DNA of 64,000 bases, from assembly GCA_028564705.1 (NCBI GenBank), contig JAPXFQ010000065.1:1798001-1862000 (forward strand). The letters run 5' to 3'. Both the position numbers and the translations under genes were made by a program. Origin of the DNA: Apricaphanius iberus. Its lineage: Eukaryota; Chordata; Actinopteri; Cyprinodontiformes; Aphaniidae. The notes below the pieces were generated by a model. It had not been told where the DNA came from. It saw nothing but the letters and a program-made list of their open reading frames with translations, and did no database searches. Positions 34,069 to 45,123 of the stretch are shown here, one piece after another. Every line of letters starts with the position of its first letter. The stretch's first letter is position 1.

Positions 34069-36047
34069 AAGGAGTACTGCGTGGTCGCATGGTCTTTATG
34101 TCTTTTAAAAGAATAATATTTTTCCTCTTAATCATTTAATTATATAATTCAACACATGCCTTTATTGATAGGTAGATTTAAATACTCAGAGAAATTACAT
34201 GAACCTATGTTTCATGATCGTCCCTTCTAAACACTACAGAGCTCAGTAGTTCTCACATCAGCCAGTATCTGTTATAAGAATGCTTTTTATGCATGTGACC
34301 TCCATATTCATGTTTAACAGCCTTACACTTGGCAGTATTAGATTTCACTTCTGGTAGAATTAACTTTTCAATACTTCAAACCACTTCAGGAGGAGTGATT
34401 TGAGAAACTAGTTGTAGTGTTTTACCCCACCTTGTGTTCAGAACTGAAATTACAATTGCAGACTAATAACGTTTTTTTTGGAAGTAAAATTAAATAAGAT
34501 GGCTGAAACAGCTACATGGTATGATAAACAATAGAATAAAAAAAACAACAATCATGTTTTTTTTTTGCCTTGTTAAGGCATCATTTCTGTATAGAAAATT
34601 TTATTTTGTAGGCCAACATTTTTTATACTAGAGTTGAGAATAAGAAATATGCGGAGCTTTGCAAAAGTATTCAGACCCCCGAATGTTTTCAGATTTGTCA
34701 CTTTACAGCCACAGACATAAATTGATCTTATTTGTGTTCTCATTGATGCATTAATTGTAAGGTCATAGCAAACCGTATACAGTTTTTAATTTATAATTCT
34801 TTTAATAAATCTGAAACATAAAGTGAGAATTTCTAGATGGTCATCTTCAGTCGGCTAATCCAGTGCTGTCAGTTGGGTTCAAAAGTCTGGTTAATAAAGG
34901 CCTTAGGTCTTTGTTCTGAACTCTGAGTACAAATGCTTTTCTCAGATTACCTGAACAAGTAACTCTGGAGGAGCAGCAGAGATCCACAACTCAGGTGGCA
35001 GATTTTGATGACAGTTTTCAGTTCATTCTTGACATCTGGCCAATATGTAGAAGTTGTGATAAAAAACCCACAATAAGTCCTGTTTGTAGATTTTATTTTT
35101 TATAGAAATAAACAAATATATAAACTATAATGTATTTTTTTCAGCTCTCCACCTTGTTGTATTTGTGCCTATCGGGATTTTTTTGGTGATAAATTGCCTT
35201 GAAGTGTGTTGTATTAACCTAAACATGAAAATGTTAAAGGACTATTGTTACCGTTTTAAGGTTTGTCAGTACTGTTGTTTCTTCTCTAATATGCCTATTT
35301 ATTTGCATGACATCTGTCTTCTTAATCATACCTTTTACACATGTGTTGTGTTAATTATTATTTAACACATGTGTGCCTGACAACAGTTACCTTTCTTTAC
35401 CTCTGTCTCTCTTTAACTTTTTTTCATTTCATTCTTTCTTTGTTCCACTTCTGTTTTCTTTATCAACTCTCTTAATAAAGTCTAATTTTCTTGTTTTCCA
35501 TTTATTATAGTCTTGTTTGTTTTGAGTTAATCTGCAAATATGTCACACAATATTTCACACAAGAGGCACCATTCAATAGCAAAATAATAGGATCACCAGA
35601 AATCGTGTATAGACTTTTTGGTCATCTTAGCTCTCGTTGTGTGTTGGGAGGCTTTTAGCCAGTTTAAACATTTACACAATCTTTCCATAAGTGAAATGGC
35701 ATCTGCATGCATGCCAAATATTCTGTTCAGTGAAACATGGTGCTGCAGTTAGTTTAACCGACCTAACTCACAAAAACTGATCCGATTCAGGTTATTTGGT
35801 GGGATTTCGTTTAGTATCGTCACATGTTGGTATGCATATGAACTGTTTTAACTACTGCACATTTTAATCATAAAAGCTCTGCTAAGGATTAGCACCAATA
35901 TTTCATTTTAAACATGTTTAGGACGTCCTGTGTAAGAATCTTGAGGTATGAAGATCTCATCTGATGTGACGTTATCATGAGCTACTGAATCACAAAAGCA
36001 TCTTAAGTTCATCAGTGACATGAAGTTTCCCACGTTTTTCTGTGCAG
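34069..36047. other. intron 13 with a solo transposon terminus
   Basis: At about 34665-34790 the sequence GCTTTGCAAAAGTATTCAGA then CCCCC, ACTTTACAGCCACAGACATA and so on matches the 5' terminal part of a Tc1-type non-coding relic family, the reverse of the end of copy C. No right end is seen. The rest is AT-rich and not recognisable. Confidence 0.4.
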
Positions 36048-36524
36048 GTTCTGCTACCCTCCACGCGTGGCAGCAGCTGGCTCAACCCCACATGGGGGCT
36101 CTGCTGGATCACCGCCCGGGTGTGGTCACAAAGGGCTTCCGCACTTTAGAGCAGGATCGAGAGCGTGAGCAGGAGGAAAGCTGGCAGCTGGATCAGCTGG
36201 AGGAGGATGAGGCGTCATGTGACTCGATCACCGGCTTATCAGGAGAGAGCCCTGCTCCTTCTGGTCCACTTCTTTCTACCTCCGCTGGCTCCGTCTGCTG
36301 TAACAAAACTGCTGACGCGAAGGGCAATAACCAAGTAGAGGGACCGAACGGAGCAATCGGTGGCCCTAAAGGGGCAGCTGAAGGAAAAGACGGACACGTT
36401 GCAAGCATTCCCCTTTCTTGCTCCTCCCCGTCCTCTCCCATTCCCTCTTGTTCGGAGAGCAGCAGGGATCCAGACGCCAAGGAGCTCGAAGCCCTGCAAG
36501 CCCCCACTGTGGACCGCATTCCTG
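36048..36524 (+). CDS. trak1: trak1 exon 14, C-terminal cargo region
   Basis: 477 bp, acceptor TGTGCAG, donor CCTG|GTGAGG at 36525, phase 1 to 1. It opens with the conserved block GSATLHAWQQLAQPHMGALL then DHRPGVVTKGFRTLEQD, which identifies TRAK1 rather than TRAK2. It continues with EREQEESWQLDQLEEDEASC and a long Ser/Pro/Gly-rich segment of about 110 residues with no conservation that I recognise. The human segment between the two conserved blocks is considerably shorter, so this exon is expanded in fish (residues 565-723). Confidence 0.93.
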
Positions 36525-37540
36525 GTGAGGGAGCGTTTTAGCTGGAGTACCTCATCTCACACAAGCAGATTTTTATTAATCTGGAGGATGGGGAGGAAAG
36601 AAGGAAGATGGGTGGGAGGGTTTAAGGAGTGAAGGGAAGGCTTCCACTGGACTTTTCACAGCTGTAACGTGACACCCCCCCCCTTCCTGCATGATCACAC
36701 TCATGTTCACTTCACCCAGGAGCAGTGCCTTACCTCCGCAGCCGTCCAGCTCCATCCAGACAGAGTACTTTTTGTTTTCTTTTCTTTTCCTCAGTCTGCC
36801 CTTTTCTTGCGCCACTTTACTTTTAATTCACACTTCCTCAATTGCTTTTCAAGTTTCCAAAACCTCTTCAGTAAGACATTTTTACAAAACCCAAAAGTCG
36901 AACAAAATAAAATTTATTATGATCAGAGTTTAAAATGACTGACACATCAGTGTAGCAGGCAGGGCAGAGATACAGAAGTATCTTGCCTGGATCCAATTTG
37001 CTTGTGTACGTGCGTAAGCCTGCATCAGGTGTTGTAACCGCAGCTGTTAAAGTCACATGAATGCATGACGTCCAGAGCTGCTTGGAGTCACCTCTATCCA
37101 CACACTCAAACTGCCTTCTTGAGATATTTTGGGTTTATAAAATGCAATACATTCCACCTTTTTTGTTTGTTCGTTCTCTTTCTCTCTTTGCATCAACGTA
37201 GTAAATGTAATCTTAGTTTGAAGGGATAATTCATCAGTTTGTTTGTTTTTTCTTTAATTGTCTTTTAATTTATTTGCATTTAATGTGGATTTTGTACTGT
37301 AGCAGCTCACTTTTAAGGGTCTTGATTAAGATCATAAGATGTAAAAATCTTATGAAAAATAAAAATTGGAGCCATTTTTAAGCTGGTGCTTCTGCTTGGG
37401 GTCTAAATTATGACTGATCTATTCACCATTCTTAACAGTTCTTTATATACATATATACAGAATGTTTTAGGTGCATTTTTCCTAATTTCTAACAAATTAT
37501 TTTGCTCTCCTTCTGAAATTTGCTGCAGTTCATTTCCCAG
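36525..37540. other. intron 14, no feature seen
   Basis: CT- and AT-rich intron with a C-run at 36675-36683. No exon or repeat recognised. Confidence 0.4.
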
Positions 37541-37631
37541 GGAAATGTATGTCCCACACCAGCTCCACTTACACCTTCACCACCTGCAGGATTCTCCACC
37601 CGTCCGATCAGCTGACCTCTGTATCCCCCAG
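37541..37631 (+). CDS. trak1: trak1 exon 15
   Basis: 91 bp, acceptor TTTCCCAG, donor CAG|GTAACA at 37632 (exon ends AG), phase 1 to 2. It encodes GKCMSHTSSTYTFTTCRILH then PSDQLTSVSP. This block (GKCMSxTxSTxTFTTCRILHPSD) is nearly invariant in TRAK1 and TRAK2, so the exon is secure despite its small size. Confidence 0.95.
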
Positions 37632-39253
37632 GTAACACAACATCTAAGTATTAGTCAACATGCTCTTCGTTTTTTTACGTTTTCTCTGATAGATGAAGAC
37701 TTCAAATTGCTGTTAATTTCTATGGGCTTGCAGGCATCAACTGGAGCCGCCTGCTTCATGTTGAATTGCAGAAATGTTTGGTAACTTTTCTCCTCAAGAT
37801 ACATTTTGGCGTAACAGAAGGTCACTCACAAGTATTTCTGTCCCTGCTGTGTGATTGGCTTGACAGGTCATGTGATGAGGAAGAAGAGTCGGCGCTGTAT
37901 CAAATAGCTCCTATGGCAGAATTAGAGCAGACCCATTGAAAAGCACTTTTCAGTGTGCAGATGGGTGAGGAAGTGCATGGCTGTGTGGGTGGGTTTAAAG
38001 CTGAATAACATCAAGGTTTGCCTCCTAATATGGTCATTTAATCGGTCTGTTTAACAGTTTTTTTGAGGTGAATACTGACAATGCTGAAATAACAAATATT
38101 CATCAAAACAATGTTTGAAAATCTGAGGACTTTAGCAACAACCCCATCTTGTCTACAGTTACTGATCCTAACTGTGCTAAATATCATCTAATTCGTGGGA
38201 ACAGATTAAAAGAGTTTGACTGAGTGATGAAACATCCGTCCTAACCAGACCTGCCACGGAGTGTATTCTGAATACATTTTAAACAGCTATTCTATCTTAG
38301 TTTATGATAAGATATCTCACTGCAAAGGTTCCGGCAAAAAAAGCTGAAATACCGATGCCTTAACAGAAGATGATGTTGATGCCTAATTCAAAGACGCCTT
38401 TAAATCCAGAGCAAAAAATATCCAGTATGTTGGTCATTCATTTTCTGAACGATTTACTTATATTTGAATGGTTACGGAGTCTGAACAGAACTTGACGGAG
38501 GCAGAGAAACCAATAAGAATCGCTGCCTTGCTGTTGAGGTGTCTAACACAGAAATTAATGGTGTTTGCAAACTTTTGATAATAGATTATACTTTTTTATA
38601 CAAAGCTGTCAGGCTTTTCTGAACAGGAGTGGATTCTTAGTGATAAGCCTGTAACATACTCATAAACGGTAAAATCAGCTTATATGTGGTAGACCTTGAG
38701 GTCATTAGAAGTCAGAGTTCCTTTTTGATCATTCCAACTATGGGGTCCTTTCCTTTTTCACAAATTTTTGCAGCTTGACCAGTTTTGATTGATATGACAC
38801 GATGCTGTACTTCTGGAGTACAATTTGGAGCAGAATGGCTGTGAATATGATTCATGTTTTGAAGGTCATATTCTAATAACTCGTTTTTTTGCCACACAAC
38901 AGGATACCACCATCTATTAGTCATCACATTGATTAATGATGCTAGAATTTAATTTCCTCAGATTTTAGATACACATTTTGCAGTCACTTATAAATGCAGC
39001 TTATGAACCTCTTTGCACTTGCTTATTGGCATGATATGTTTTACTCAAGACTAATGCAGGGAGTATGAATGATTCAGATACATTTTACCATCACATTATG
39101 TATTTAAAACCAATCTTTATTTGGTAATTCCATCTGTCTGCTGAAAAAATCAATGTGCTTAAATGCTAAGAACTGACTGCTTATATTCTTTAAACTAGTT
39201 GCCAGTTTCTGTCTTTAATTCGTCCCTGGAGGCAGCTACCAACTAAAGATGTT

Positions 39254-39292
<39 letters not shown>

Positions 39293-39385
39293 TTATTGCG
39301 TTGCCTTAATGTGTTTCTGCTCTGAAACATTTTTCACCTAATAACTGTCATCTATGCCGTTTTTTCCCCCTCTTTTTGTCTCCAG
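37632..39385. other. intron 15, with a TA microsatellite
   Basis: A (TA)n tract of about 15 units runs from 39258 to 39289, just upstream of exon 16. No exon, mobile element end or RNA gene was recognised in the rest. Confidence 0.45.
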
Positions 39386-40433
39386 CCCTGCCATGGCTTT
39401 TTGTCAAAGCAGCTCTGCCATCGGCACGCCTACCCACACCTCCTCTCCTGTACCCTTCTCAGCCCCCCACACACCTTCCTTCACCCCCTGCTGCACCCCA
39501 CGGCGCCTCTCCCTCTCGCTCTCCCTTAGCGAGTCCTCCACCAACTTAAGAGACTCCACCAAGACCACCAGCACCTCTCTAGGCCTTGTGCGCCTCCTGC
39601 TGGAGCATGGTATTTCTGCCTCAGTGTATGACCCCTGCAGCTGGGACCGAGGGCTGGGTGCCAGCGGCACTTCAACACTCACAGGAAGAGTGCAGGTGCA
39701 GAGGAGTGCAGCCAAGTCAGCGGAGAATGAAGTCAGGCAGCTGGTGAAACGGCCAGACACTCTCCTCCTTCGGCCCTCCACCCCTCCCGGCTCACCCCAT
39801 CAGGAATCTGCCTCATCCACCACAGCACGGCCTGCATTTCACTTCAGCCCTTCGAAGGAGGATCCACCGTATTACGATGCCTTCCTCGCCTCTAAACCAG
39901 CTCGCACTATTCTGAGGGAAGTGTTGATGGATCTAGAGAGGGAGTATAACGGCGAGACGGACGAAGACGGCCAGAACGAGGTGACGAACCTCGGACTCGT
40001 GGACAAACTGAAACGTTTCCGAACGCTTTCCCCTCTTTCCGCCTCTGCTTCTTCCGGGAGCGGTCTGTTAGCCCCCTTTAGCTCCAGTGGGCTGGGCAGT
40101 GGACTTTCGGGTTTAAATGCAGGACTGAGGAGGAACCGAAGTTATCCGGCCATGGTGGGGGCCAGTATGGTTATGAAAGACCCAGGTGGACCACCCTGCA
40201 CACTCCTTCCCCAGACAATGCAAACATCACACTTAGAAGATCCAGCGCAGACAGAAGAAACGGGCAAAGTGCAAACTCGCCACTCCGTAGTTAGGAAGGC
40301 CGTCCACATACCACAGACTTTACATGCTCTGGAACCAGCCACGCCACAGACAATAGTACAGAGACACACCAGGCCAAACAGGGATTCAATAACACAAGAA
40401 CAACTCAGTGAGGGTCAAACTAGGACATGGTAG
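39386..40433 (+). CDS. trak1: trak1 exon 16, terminal coding exon
   Basis: The acceptor is TCTCCAG at 39379-39385; the frame runs to TAG 40431-40433. It begins with a Ser/Pro/Thr-rich stretch, then CTPRRLSLSLSLSESSTNLR, DSTKTTSTSLGLVRLLLEHG and ISASVYDPCSWDRG (TRAK1-type). Later blocks are YYDAFLASKPARTILREV, NLGLVDKLKRF and GLRRNRSYPAMVGASMVMK, matching the TRAK1 C-terminal order. Human TRAK1 ends soon after the MVGxSMxMK block; here about 75 additional hydrophilic residues follow, without motifs. Total protein 1102 residues from first exon c. Confidence 0.95.
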
Positions 40434-40766
40434 GAACAACTCAGTATGTAAGGCCAAAACTTCATCATTCTACAATGCTGTTCAAGTTATCATGACACAT
40501 GGACAAATCTAAAGCCAAAAAGGGTATTTACTGCACACACAGCTGTTGTCTGTAAAAGCAGACTGGTACAATCCTCCCTGATTTTCCATCACAGCCACTA
40601 GTCTTACAACCTGCAGATACAGTTGGAGTGATTGATAAGTCGTGGCTGAAACTGTTAAACTGTTATATTTTAATACCGTCAGGCCAGATTAACGACAGAG
40701 TGTGCTGCCTTCCTTTGTGTCAGTAATGTATAATGTACTGTATATGCAATATACTGTGGCATATAG

Positions 40767-40900
40767 TACAGGGTGTCCATAAAGTCTCTTTATTTGAACA
40801 ACCACCGATTACAATAAAACAAATCTGGGTTACGATATTTTATCAACTGCCTTGTAATTTATTTATTTTTATTGTAAAGAGACGTTATAGACACCGTGTA
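40767..40900. mobile_element. mariner/Tc1-type MITE in the 3' UTR
   Basis: The left terminus TACAGGGTGTCCATAAAGTC matches the reverse of the right terminus (TACACGGTGTCTATAACGTC), each followed by TCTTTA. The element is 134 bp and includes its TA ends. It contains AATAAA at 40813-40818, so it could act as a proximal poly(A) site for trak1. No coding capacity. Confidence 0.65.
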
Positions 40901-41514
40901 TATTGTTAAAGCCCCAGTCTGGAGTATCTTATGATGTAACTAAATTTTAAGATGCAGTAACTATATGTTATGTATAAACATCTCCATAATAGTTTCATAT
41001 GTTAACAATATATTAGATCTTATGATGGTTATCAGCTAAAACTGCATTATAGAAACTCTCTCACTATAATGTAGAGAGTCTCGGCCAAGGGCCTTCAACT
41101 CTAGTTGTTTAATAGCCAATGTCCTGAACTGGTATGGAGTCAGAGATCCGTGATCTAGACCCTTACTTGAATTATGAGGTTTAATAAAAACTGCCAACAT
41201 CTCCAATTTCATCATGTTGCATAACTGAACATGGCTGAAGGCTAAACTGGATTAGGAAAATGGATTATGCAAAATGTTTTTCAGCCTTCCCATTATCTGT
41301 TAAATCTGTATTTGTGCTTCCTCAGATTTCTTTTTAATGCTTAGCTAATACTGAAACCAGCTAACTTTGATTCCTCGACTCTCAGTAACAGCATCCACAT
41401 TGCTGAGTGTTGTCACCACAAACTGGTAATGTGTGTAATTGTAGAAAGGATTGGCTTGTCCAGTTTCCAACAGGCCTGTGTTCATTAAGATTTTTTTTAA
41501 ATCACTGGATTGTG

Positions 41515-41701
41515 CACTGCAAAAAAAGAACAGTTGAGTTTACTTAAAAAACAACAAGTCAACACATTTCATTAGCCTTTTTGAGTATTTCCAAATTAAC
41601 TACCATTCACTGTCAAGCTGAAATTACTCATAAAAGCTAGTGAAATGTGTTGACTTGTTTTTTTTGGGCGGTTTTAAGCAAACTGAGTTTTTTATATAGT
41701 G
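41515..41701. mobile_element. palindromic hAT-like MITE in the 3' UTR
   Basis: The arms CACTGCAAAAAAAGAACAGT (left) and CACTATATAAAAAACTCAGT (right, reversed) are imperfect, but the inner arms AACAAGTCAACACATTTCA and AGC / AACAAGTCAACACATTTCA match almost perfectly. The transcript could form a long hairpin of about 60 paired bases. The flanking octamers do not match, so the target duplication is lost or the ends are misplaced. Confidence 0.6.
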
Positions 41702-42340
41702 TGGTCACTAGATGAACTCTCGGTGCATCTCTTATTTAATGTAACTCACTGGTCTTGCCAAATACAGTAAGTATCAGAAAAATGTTTCTTTAAAAATATA
41801 AATTTTTCATAGTCATTAAGGTATTTTTATAAGATCCTCACTGCTTATATTTCCAGTTTTCAGCATTAAAGCTGGAAATAAATAATATAGTTGTATTAGC
41901 CTATGATATATTTTCCTCCTAATTTTGTTGTAAAAAAAAAAATCCAGATTGGGGCTTTAAGATACCTTGTTGCTGTGACTGAATGTTCTTATGTGCCTAA
42001 AAACAAACACACTGTATTTCATTGGAATATGAGTTGGCGTATGTCGTCTTTAATTAGTAAAAGTTTTTGTTTGCCTTTTGTTTTGCTCTGTGCAATAGAA
42101 GTGAGTTTATTTGTGCAATTCAGTGGTTTGCACAAAACTGTGCATATTTCTCATTTCAGATGTATACTTTTCCTTTTGTGTTCAAGTCCTCATACGTTTT
42201 GGAGTAAATGGGAATAGAGTAAATCTGTGGGAATCCTATAATTTTTTTTTCTTTTGTTTATTTTGCTTGATCTGTCTTATATTCATCCAGGTAGTGAAGG
42301 AAAACATTTATGAATGTAGGAGTATTGTTGGCGTATAACA

Positions 42341-42346
42341 AATAAA
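42341..42346 (+). terminator. candidate trak1 poly(A) signal
   Basis: AATAAA preceded by AACA and followed by a GT-rich stretch (TTGTAAGCTA) 10 bases on. One of several possible 3' ends of trak1. Confidence 0.3.
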
Positions 42347-43298
42347 ATCGACATTGTAAGCTACCAAAATGTGCACAGCTGCTACAAAGTCGGCACTTGC
42401 GGCACATCAGAAACCGATCTTGCACTTGACACCAAAGTTGAAGTCAGTTTGCAGCACTTTATATTTCAACCCTGTCTAGGGTTTCCAAACATATACATAG
42501 CTACTTATGTTTGGTCATACAGCAGCAAGCAAAGGAATGTAAATATAAATCGTGGTGGAAGTCTGAACTTTCATCTCTGACTGCTTGTTGCTGAAGCGAG
42601 ACTTTTTCACTGATCCAGCTCCTATCTCTACAGTAGTGAATCAACTCGACCTTTAAGCTTTGGGCTCCTGTTTAATCAACAGCACAGAACTACTCTGAAG
42701 AGGTTAGACAGCTCTCTTTTGCTCATTGAATTGTTCCTCATGCCTGTTTTTCAGACTCTGGTCTGTGTATGTCTAAATGATGAGCTAATAATTTGTAAAA
42801 TTAGTAAATCAGCTAAATTTTTATCCCATCACAGCATTTCAGACTTTTACACTCACCACTATTGCACATACTTTAAGTGAAGAAGGATTTCTGATTGGGC
42901 TTAATTTGGAATCACCTTTACAGATTAACTACTTCATACTGAAGTGGCTTTTAAAATAGTTTCTCTTGCTTACAGTGGCATTGATTGTTGGCCGCCTACA
43001 ATCCCATTTCTGACTTTGACTTCATGGCAGCGGCACATTTTGTTAAGAAGAAAATCCTGCAGTATTTCAGAAGAGAAGAATGAAGCATTGTTTGTATGAC
43101 TGAGTGTCTTATTGTATTTTTTTTGTGCCACATCATCTGAATGTAAGTTATTATTCAGCTTGTAAGGCTATTGTACAATATGATTTTTTTTTATTTTTTT
43201 TTTGTCTGATTTAACGCATCATTGCATTGTAACTGTATCCAACAAAGACATGTAAAAATGTAAAATATAAACCTATATACGGTATGGTTTAAAAATGT

Positions 43299-43403
43299 AA
43301 TAAAGGTTAGTTTATTTAGGTGAATAGGGGAAATGTTCTAGTCGGAGCATTGTGGGCTCTATTTTATAAAACATGTTCAAATGTCAATAAAATATAAAAT
43401 AAA
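43299..43403 (+). terminator. cluster of three poly(A) signals, likely distal end of trak1
   Basis: AATAAA at 43299-43304, 43386-43391 and 43398-43403. The best guess for the distal 3' end because no exon follows and a Tc1 element begins at 43511. Confidence 0.4.
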
Positions 43404-43510
43404 GATTTAATTTTACTCTTTATACTTTATGCAGTACATCTGATTGTCAGAGCCAAAACCTGATTCCTATATTCATATCTTGACAAGGACACCTGAGAGC
43501 CATGAGTGTA

Positions 43511-45121
43511 CAGGTGCTGGCCAGTAAATTAGAATATCATCAAAAAGTTGAATTATTTCAGTAATTCCATTCAAAACGTGAAACTTCTATACTGTATACT
43601 TTCCTTCCACACACAGTGATATATTTCAAGTGTTTATTAATTTTCATTTTTATTATTACAACTGACAGCTAATGACAACACCAAATTCAGTATCTCAGAA
43701 AATTAGAATATTCTGAAAAGGCTCAATATAGAAGACACCTGGTGCCACTCTAATCAGCCGATTAACTCAAAACACCTGCAAAGGCCTTTAAAAGGTCCCT
43801 CAGTCTTGTTCTAAAGGCTCCACAATCATGGGGAAGACTTCTGACTTAACAGCTGTCCAAAAGACGACCATTGACACCTTGTACAAGGAGGGCAAGACAC
43901 AAAAGGTGATTGCTAAAGAAGCTGGCTGTTCGCAGAGCTCTGTGTCCAAGCACATTAACAGACAGGCGAAGGGACGGAAAAAATGTGGTAGAAAAAAGTG
44001 TACAAGCTCTAGGGATAACCGCACCCTGCAGAGAATTGTGACGACAAACCCATTCAAAAATGTGGGGGAGATCCACAAAGAGTGGACTGCAGCTGGAGTC
44101 AGCGCTTCAAGAACCACCACGAAGAGACTCATGAAAGACATGGGATTCAGCTGTCGCATTCCGTGTGTCAAGCCACTCTTGAACAAGAAACAGCGTAAGA
44201 AGCGTCTCGCCTGGGCCAAGGACAAAAAGGACTGGACTGCTGCTGAGTGGTCCAAAGTTATGTTTTCTGATGAAAGCAATTTTTGCATTTCCTTTGGAAA
44301 TCAAGGACCCAGAGTCTGGAGGAAGAGCGGAGAAGCACAGAATCCACGTTGCATGAGGTCCAGTGTAAAGTTTCCACCGTCAGTGATGGTGTGGGGTGCC
44401 ATGTCATCTGCCGGTGTTGGCCCACTCTGTTTCCTGAGGTCCAAGGTCAATGCAGCCGTCTACCAGGAAGTTTTAGAGCACTTCATGCTTCCTGCTGCTG
44501 ACCAACTTTATGGGGATGCAGACTTCACTTTTCAACAGGACTTGGCACCTGCACACAGTGCCAAAACCACCAGTACCTGGTTCAAGGACCATGGTATCCC
44601 TGTCCTTGATTGGCCAGCAAACTCGCCTGACCTTAACCCCATAGAAAATCTATGGGGTATTGTGAAGCGGAAGATGCAATACGCTAGACCCAACAATGCA
44701 GAGGAGCTGAAGACGACTATCAGAGCAACCTGGGCTCTCATAACACCTGAGCAGTGCCACAGACTGATCGAGTCCATGCCACGCCGCATTACTGCAGTGA
44801 TGGAGGCAAAAGGAGCCCCGACTAAGTATTGAGTGCTATACATGCACATTCTTTTCATGTTCATTCTTTTCAGTTGGCCAACATTTTAAAAAAAAACATT
44901 TTTTTTCATTGGCCTTTAAAATATTCTAATTTTTTGAGATACCAAATTTGGAGTTTTCATTAGTTGTCACTTATAAATATCAAAATTAAAAGAAATAAAC
45001 ATTGGAAATACATTGGTCTGTGTGCATTGCATGAATATAATGTACAAGTTTCACGTTTTGAATGGAATTATTGAAATAATTCAACTTTTTGATGATATTC
45101 TAATTTACTGGCCAGCACCTG
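43511..45121 (+). mobile_element. near-intact Tc1-like transposon
   Basis: The element is 1611 bp and flanked by TA on both sides (43509-43510 and 45122-45123). The outermost 76 bp at the two ends (starting CAGGTGCTGGCCAGTAAATT) match as inverted repeats with a single mismatch. Further in, a second repeat of TTAGAATAT occurs on both sides (near 43702 and 44920), giving the IR/DR layout (outer and inner transposase-binding sites) known from Sleeping Beauty-type elements. The arm similarity fades gradually over about 220 bp. It encloses an uninterrupted transposase. The high end similarity suggests a recent insertion. Confidence 0.93.
43828..44832 (+). CDS. Tc1-like transposase, uninterrupted
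   Basis: Full-length 334 codons from ATG 43828 to TGA, with no stop or frameshift. An N-terminal paired-like DNA-binding region (about residues 10-45 and 65-105, joined by a basic linker GRKKCGRKK) is followed by the catalytic core. Catalytic residues are in place: D148 in VMFSDESNF, D238 in FQQDLAPAH, E273 in PIENLW, with 34 residues between the second D and the E (DD34E). The length and C-terminus (SMPRRITAVMEAKGAPTKY) are typical of fish Tc1 transposases. It acts by cut-and-paste at TA sites. The D-L-A-P-A-H motif replaces the usual D-N-D-P-K-H, an unusual divergence next to the catalytic Asp. Activity cannot be inferred from the sequence. Confidence 0.95.
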   Translation: MGKTSDLTAVQKTTIDTLYKEGKTQKVIAKEAGCSQSSVSKHINRQAKGRKKCGRKKCTSSRDNRTLQRIVTTNPFKNVGEIHKEWTAAGVSASRTTTKRLMKDMGFSCRIPCVKPLLNKKQRKKRLAWAKDKKDWTAAEWSKVMFSDESNFCISFGNQGPRVWRKSGEAQNPRCMRSSVKFPPSVMVWGAMSSAGVGPLCFLRSKVNAAVYQEVLEHFMLPAADQLYGDADFTFQQDLAPAHSAKTTSTWFKDHGIPVLDWPANSPDLNPIENLWGIVKRKMQYARPNNAEELKTTIRATWALITPEQCHRLIESMPRRITAVMEAKGAPTKY

Positions 45122-45123
45122 TA

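Larger units (their letters stand above)
1143..43403 (+). other. trak1: trak1 gene, overall model
   Basis: This is the whole transcription unit as reconstructed by joining exons whose splice phases match. TRAK1 is a coiled-coil adaptor on the mitochondrial outer membrane side; it binds Miro GTPases, kinesin-1 heavy chain and dynein-dynactin. Protein segments seen here that identify the family are the HAP1-type acidic N-terminus (ELEIISLLEEQLP), the dynein CC1-box, a Spindly-like motif, the Milton region ending KLQIVKPLEG, and the far C-terminal blocks GISASVYDPCSWDRG and RRNRSYPAMVG. The last two, and the segment RPGVVTKGFRTLEQD, fit TRAK1 better than TRAK2 as I remember the mammalian proteins. 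Whether it is trak1a or trak1b cannot be told from the window. At 1058-1173 codons it is longer than human TRAK1 (about 950), through a larger exon 14 and a longer tail. The transcription start may lie upstream of the window. Confidence 0.93.
40434..43403 (+). other. trak1: trak1 3' UTR (probable)
   Basis: No further exon is apparent between the stop and a cluster of AATAAA signals at 43299, 43386 and 43398. Earlier signals lie at 40813 (inside a MITE) and 42341. The assigned end is an inference; a Tc1 element begins 108 bp after the cluster. The segment also contains two short palindromic transposons and one copy of the dispersed four-copy repeat (41140-41340). Confidence 0.5.

Noticed and set aside
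39354..39385. ATG 39354 as start of the last exon
   Set aside because: It lies in the intron's pyrimidine tract; the phase-2 acceptor at 39385 is needed to continue from exon 15.
43800..44288. 162-codon antisense open frame within the Tc1 transposase
   Set aside because: Shadow of the transposase gene; no features on its own.
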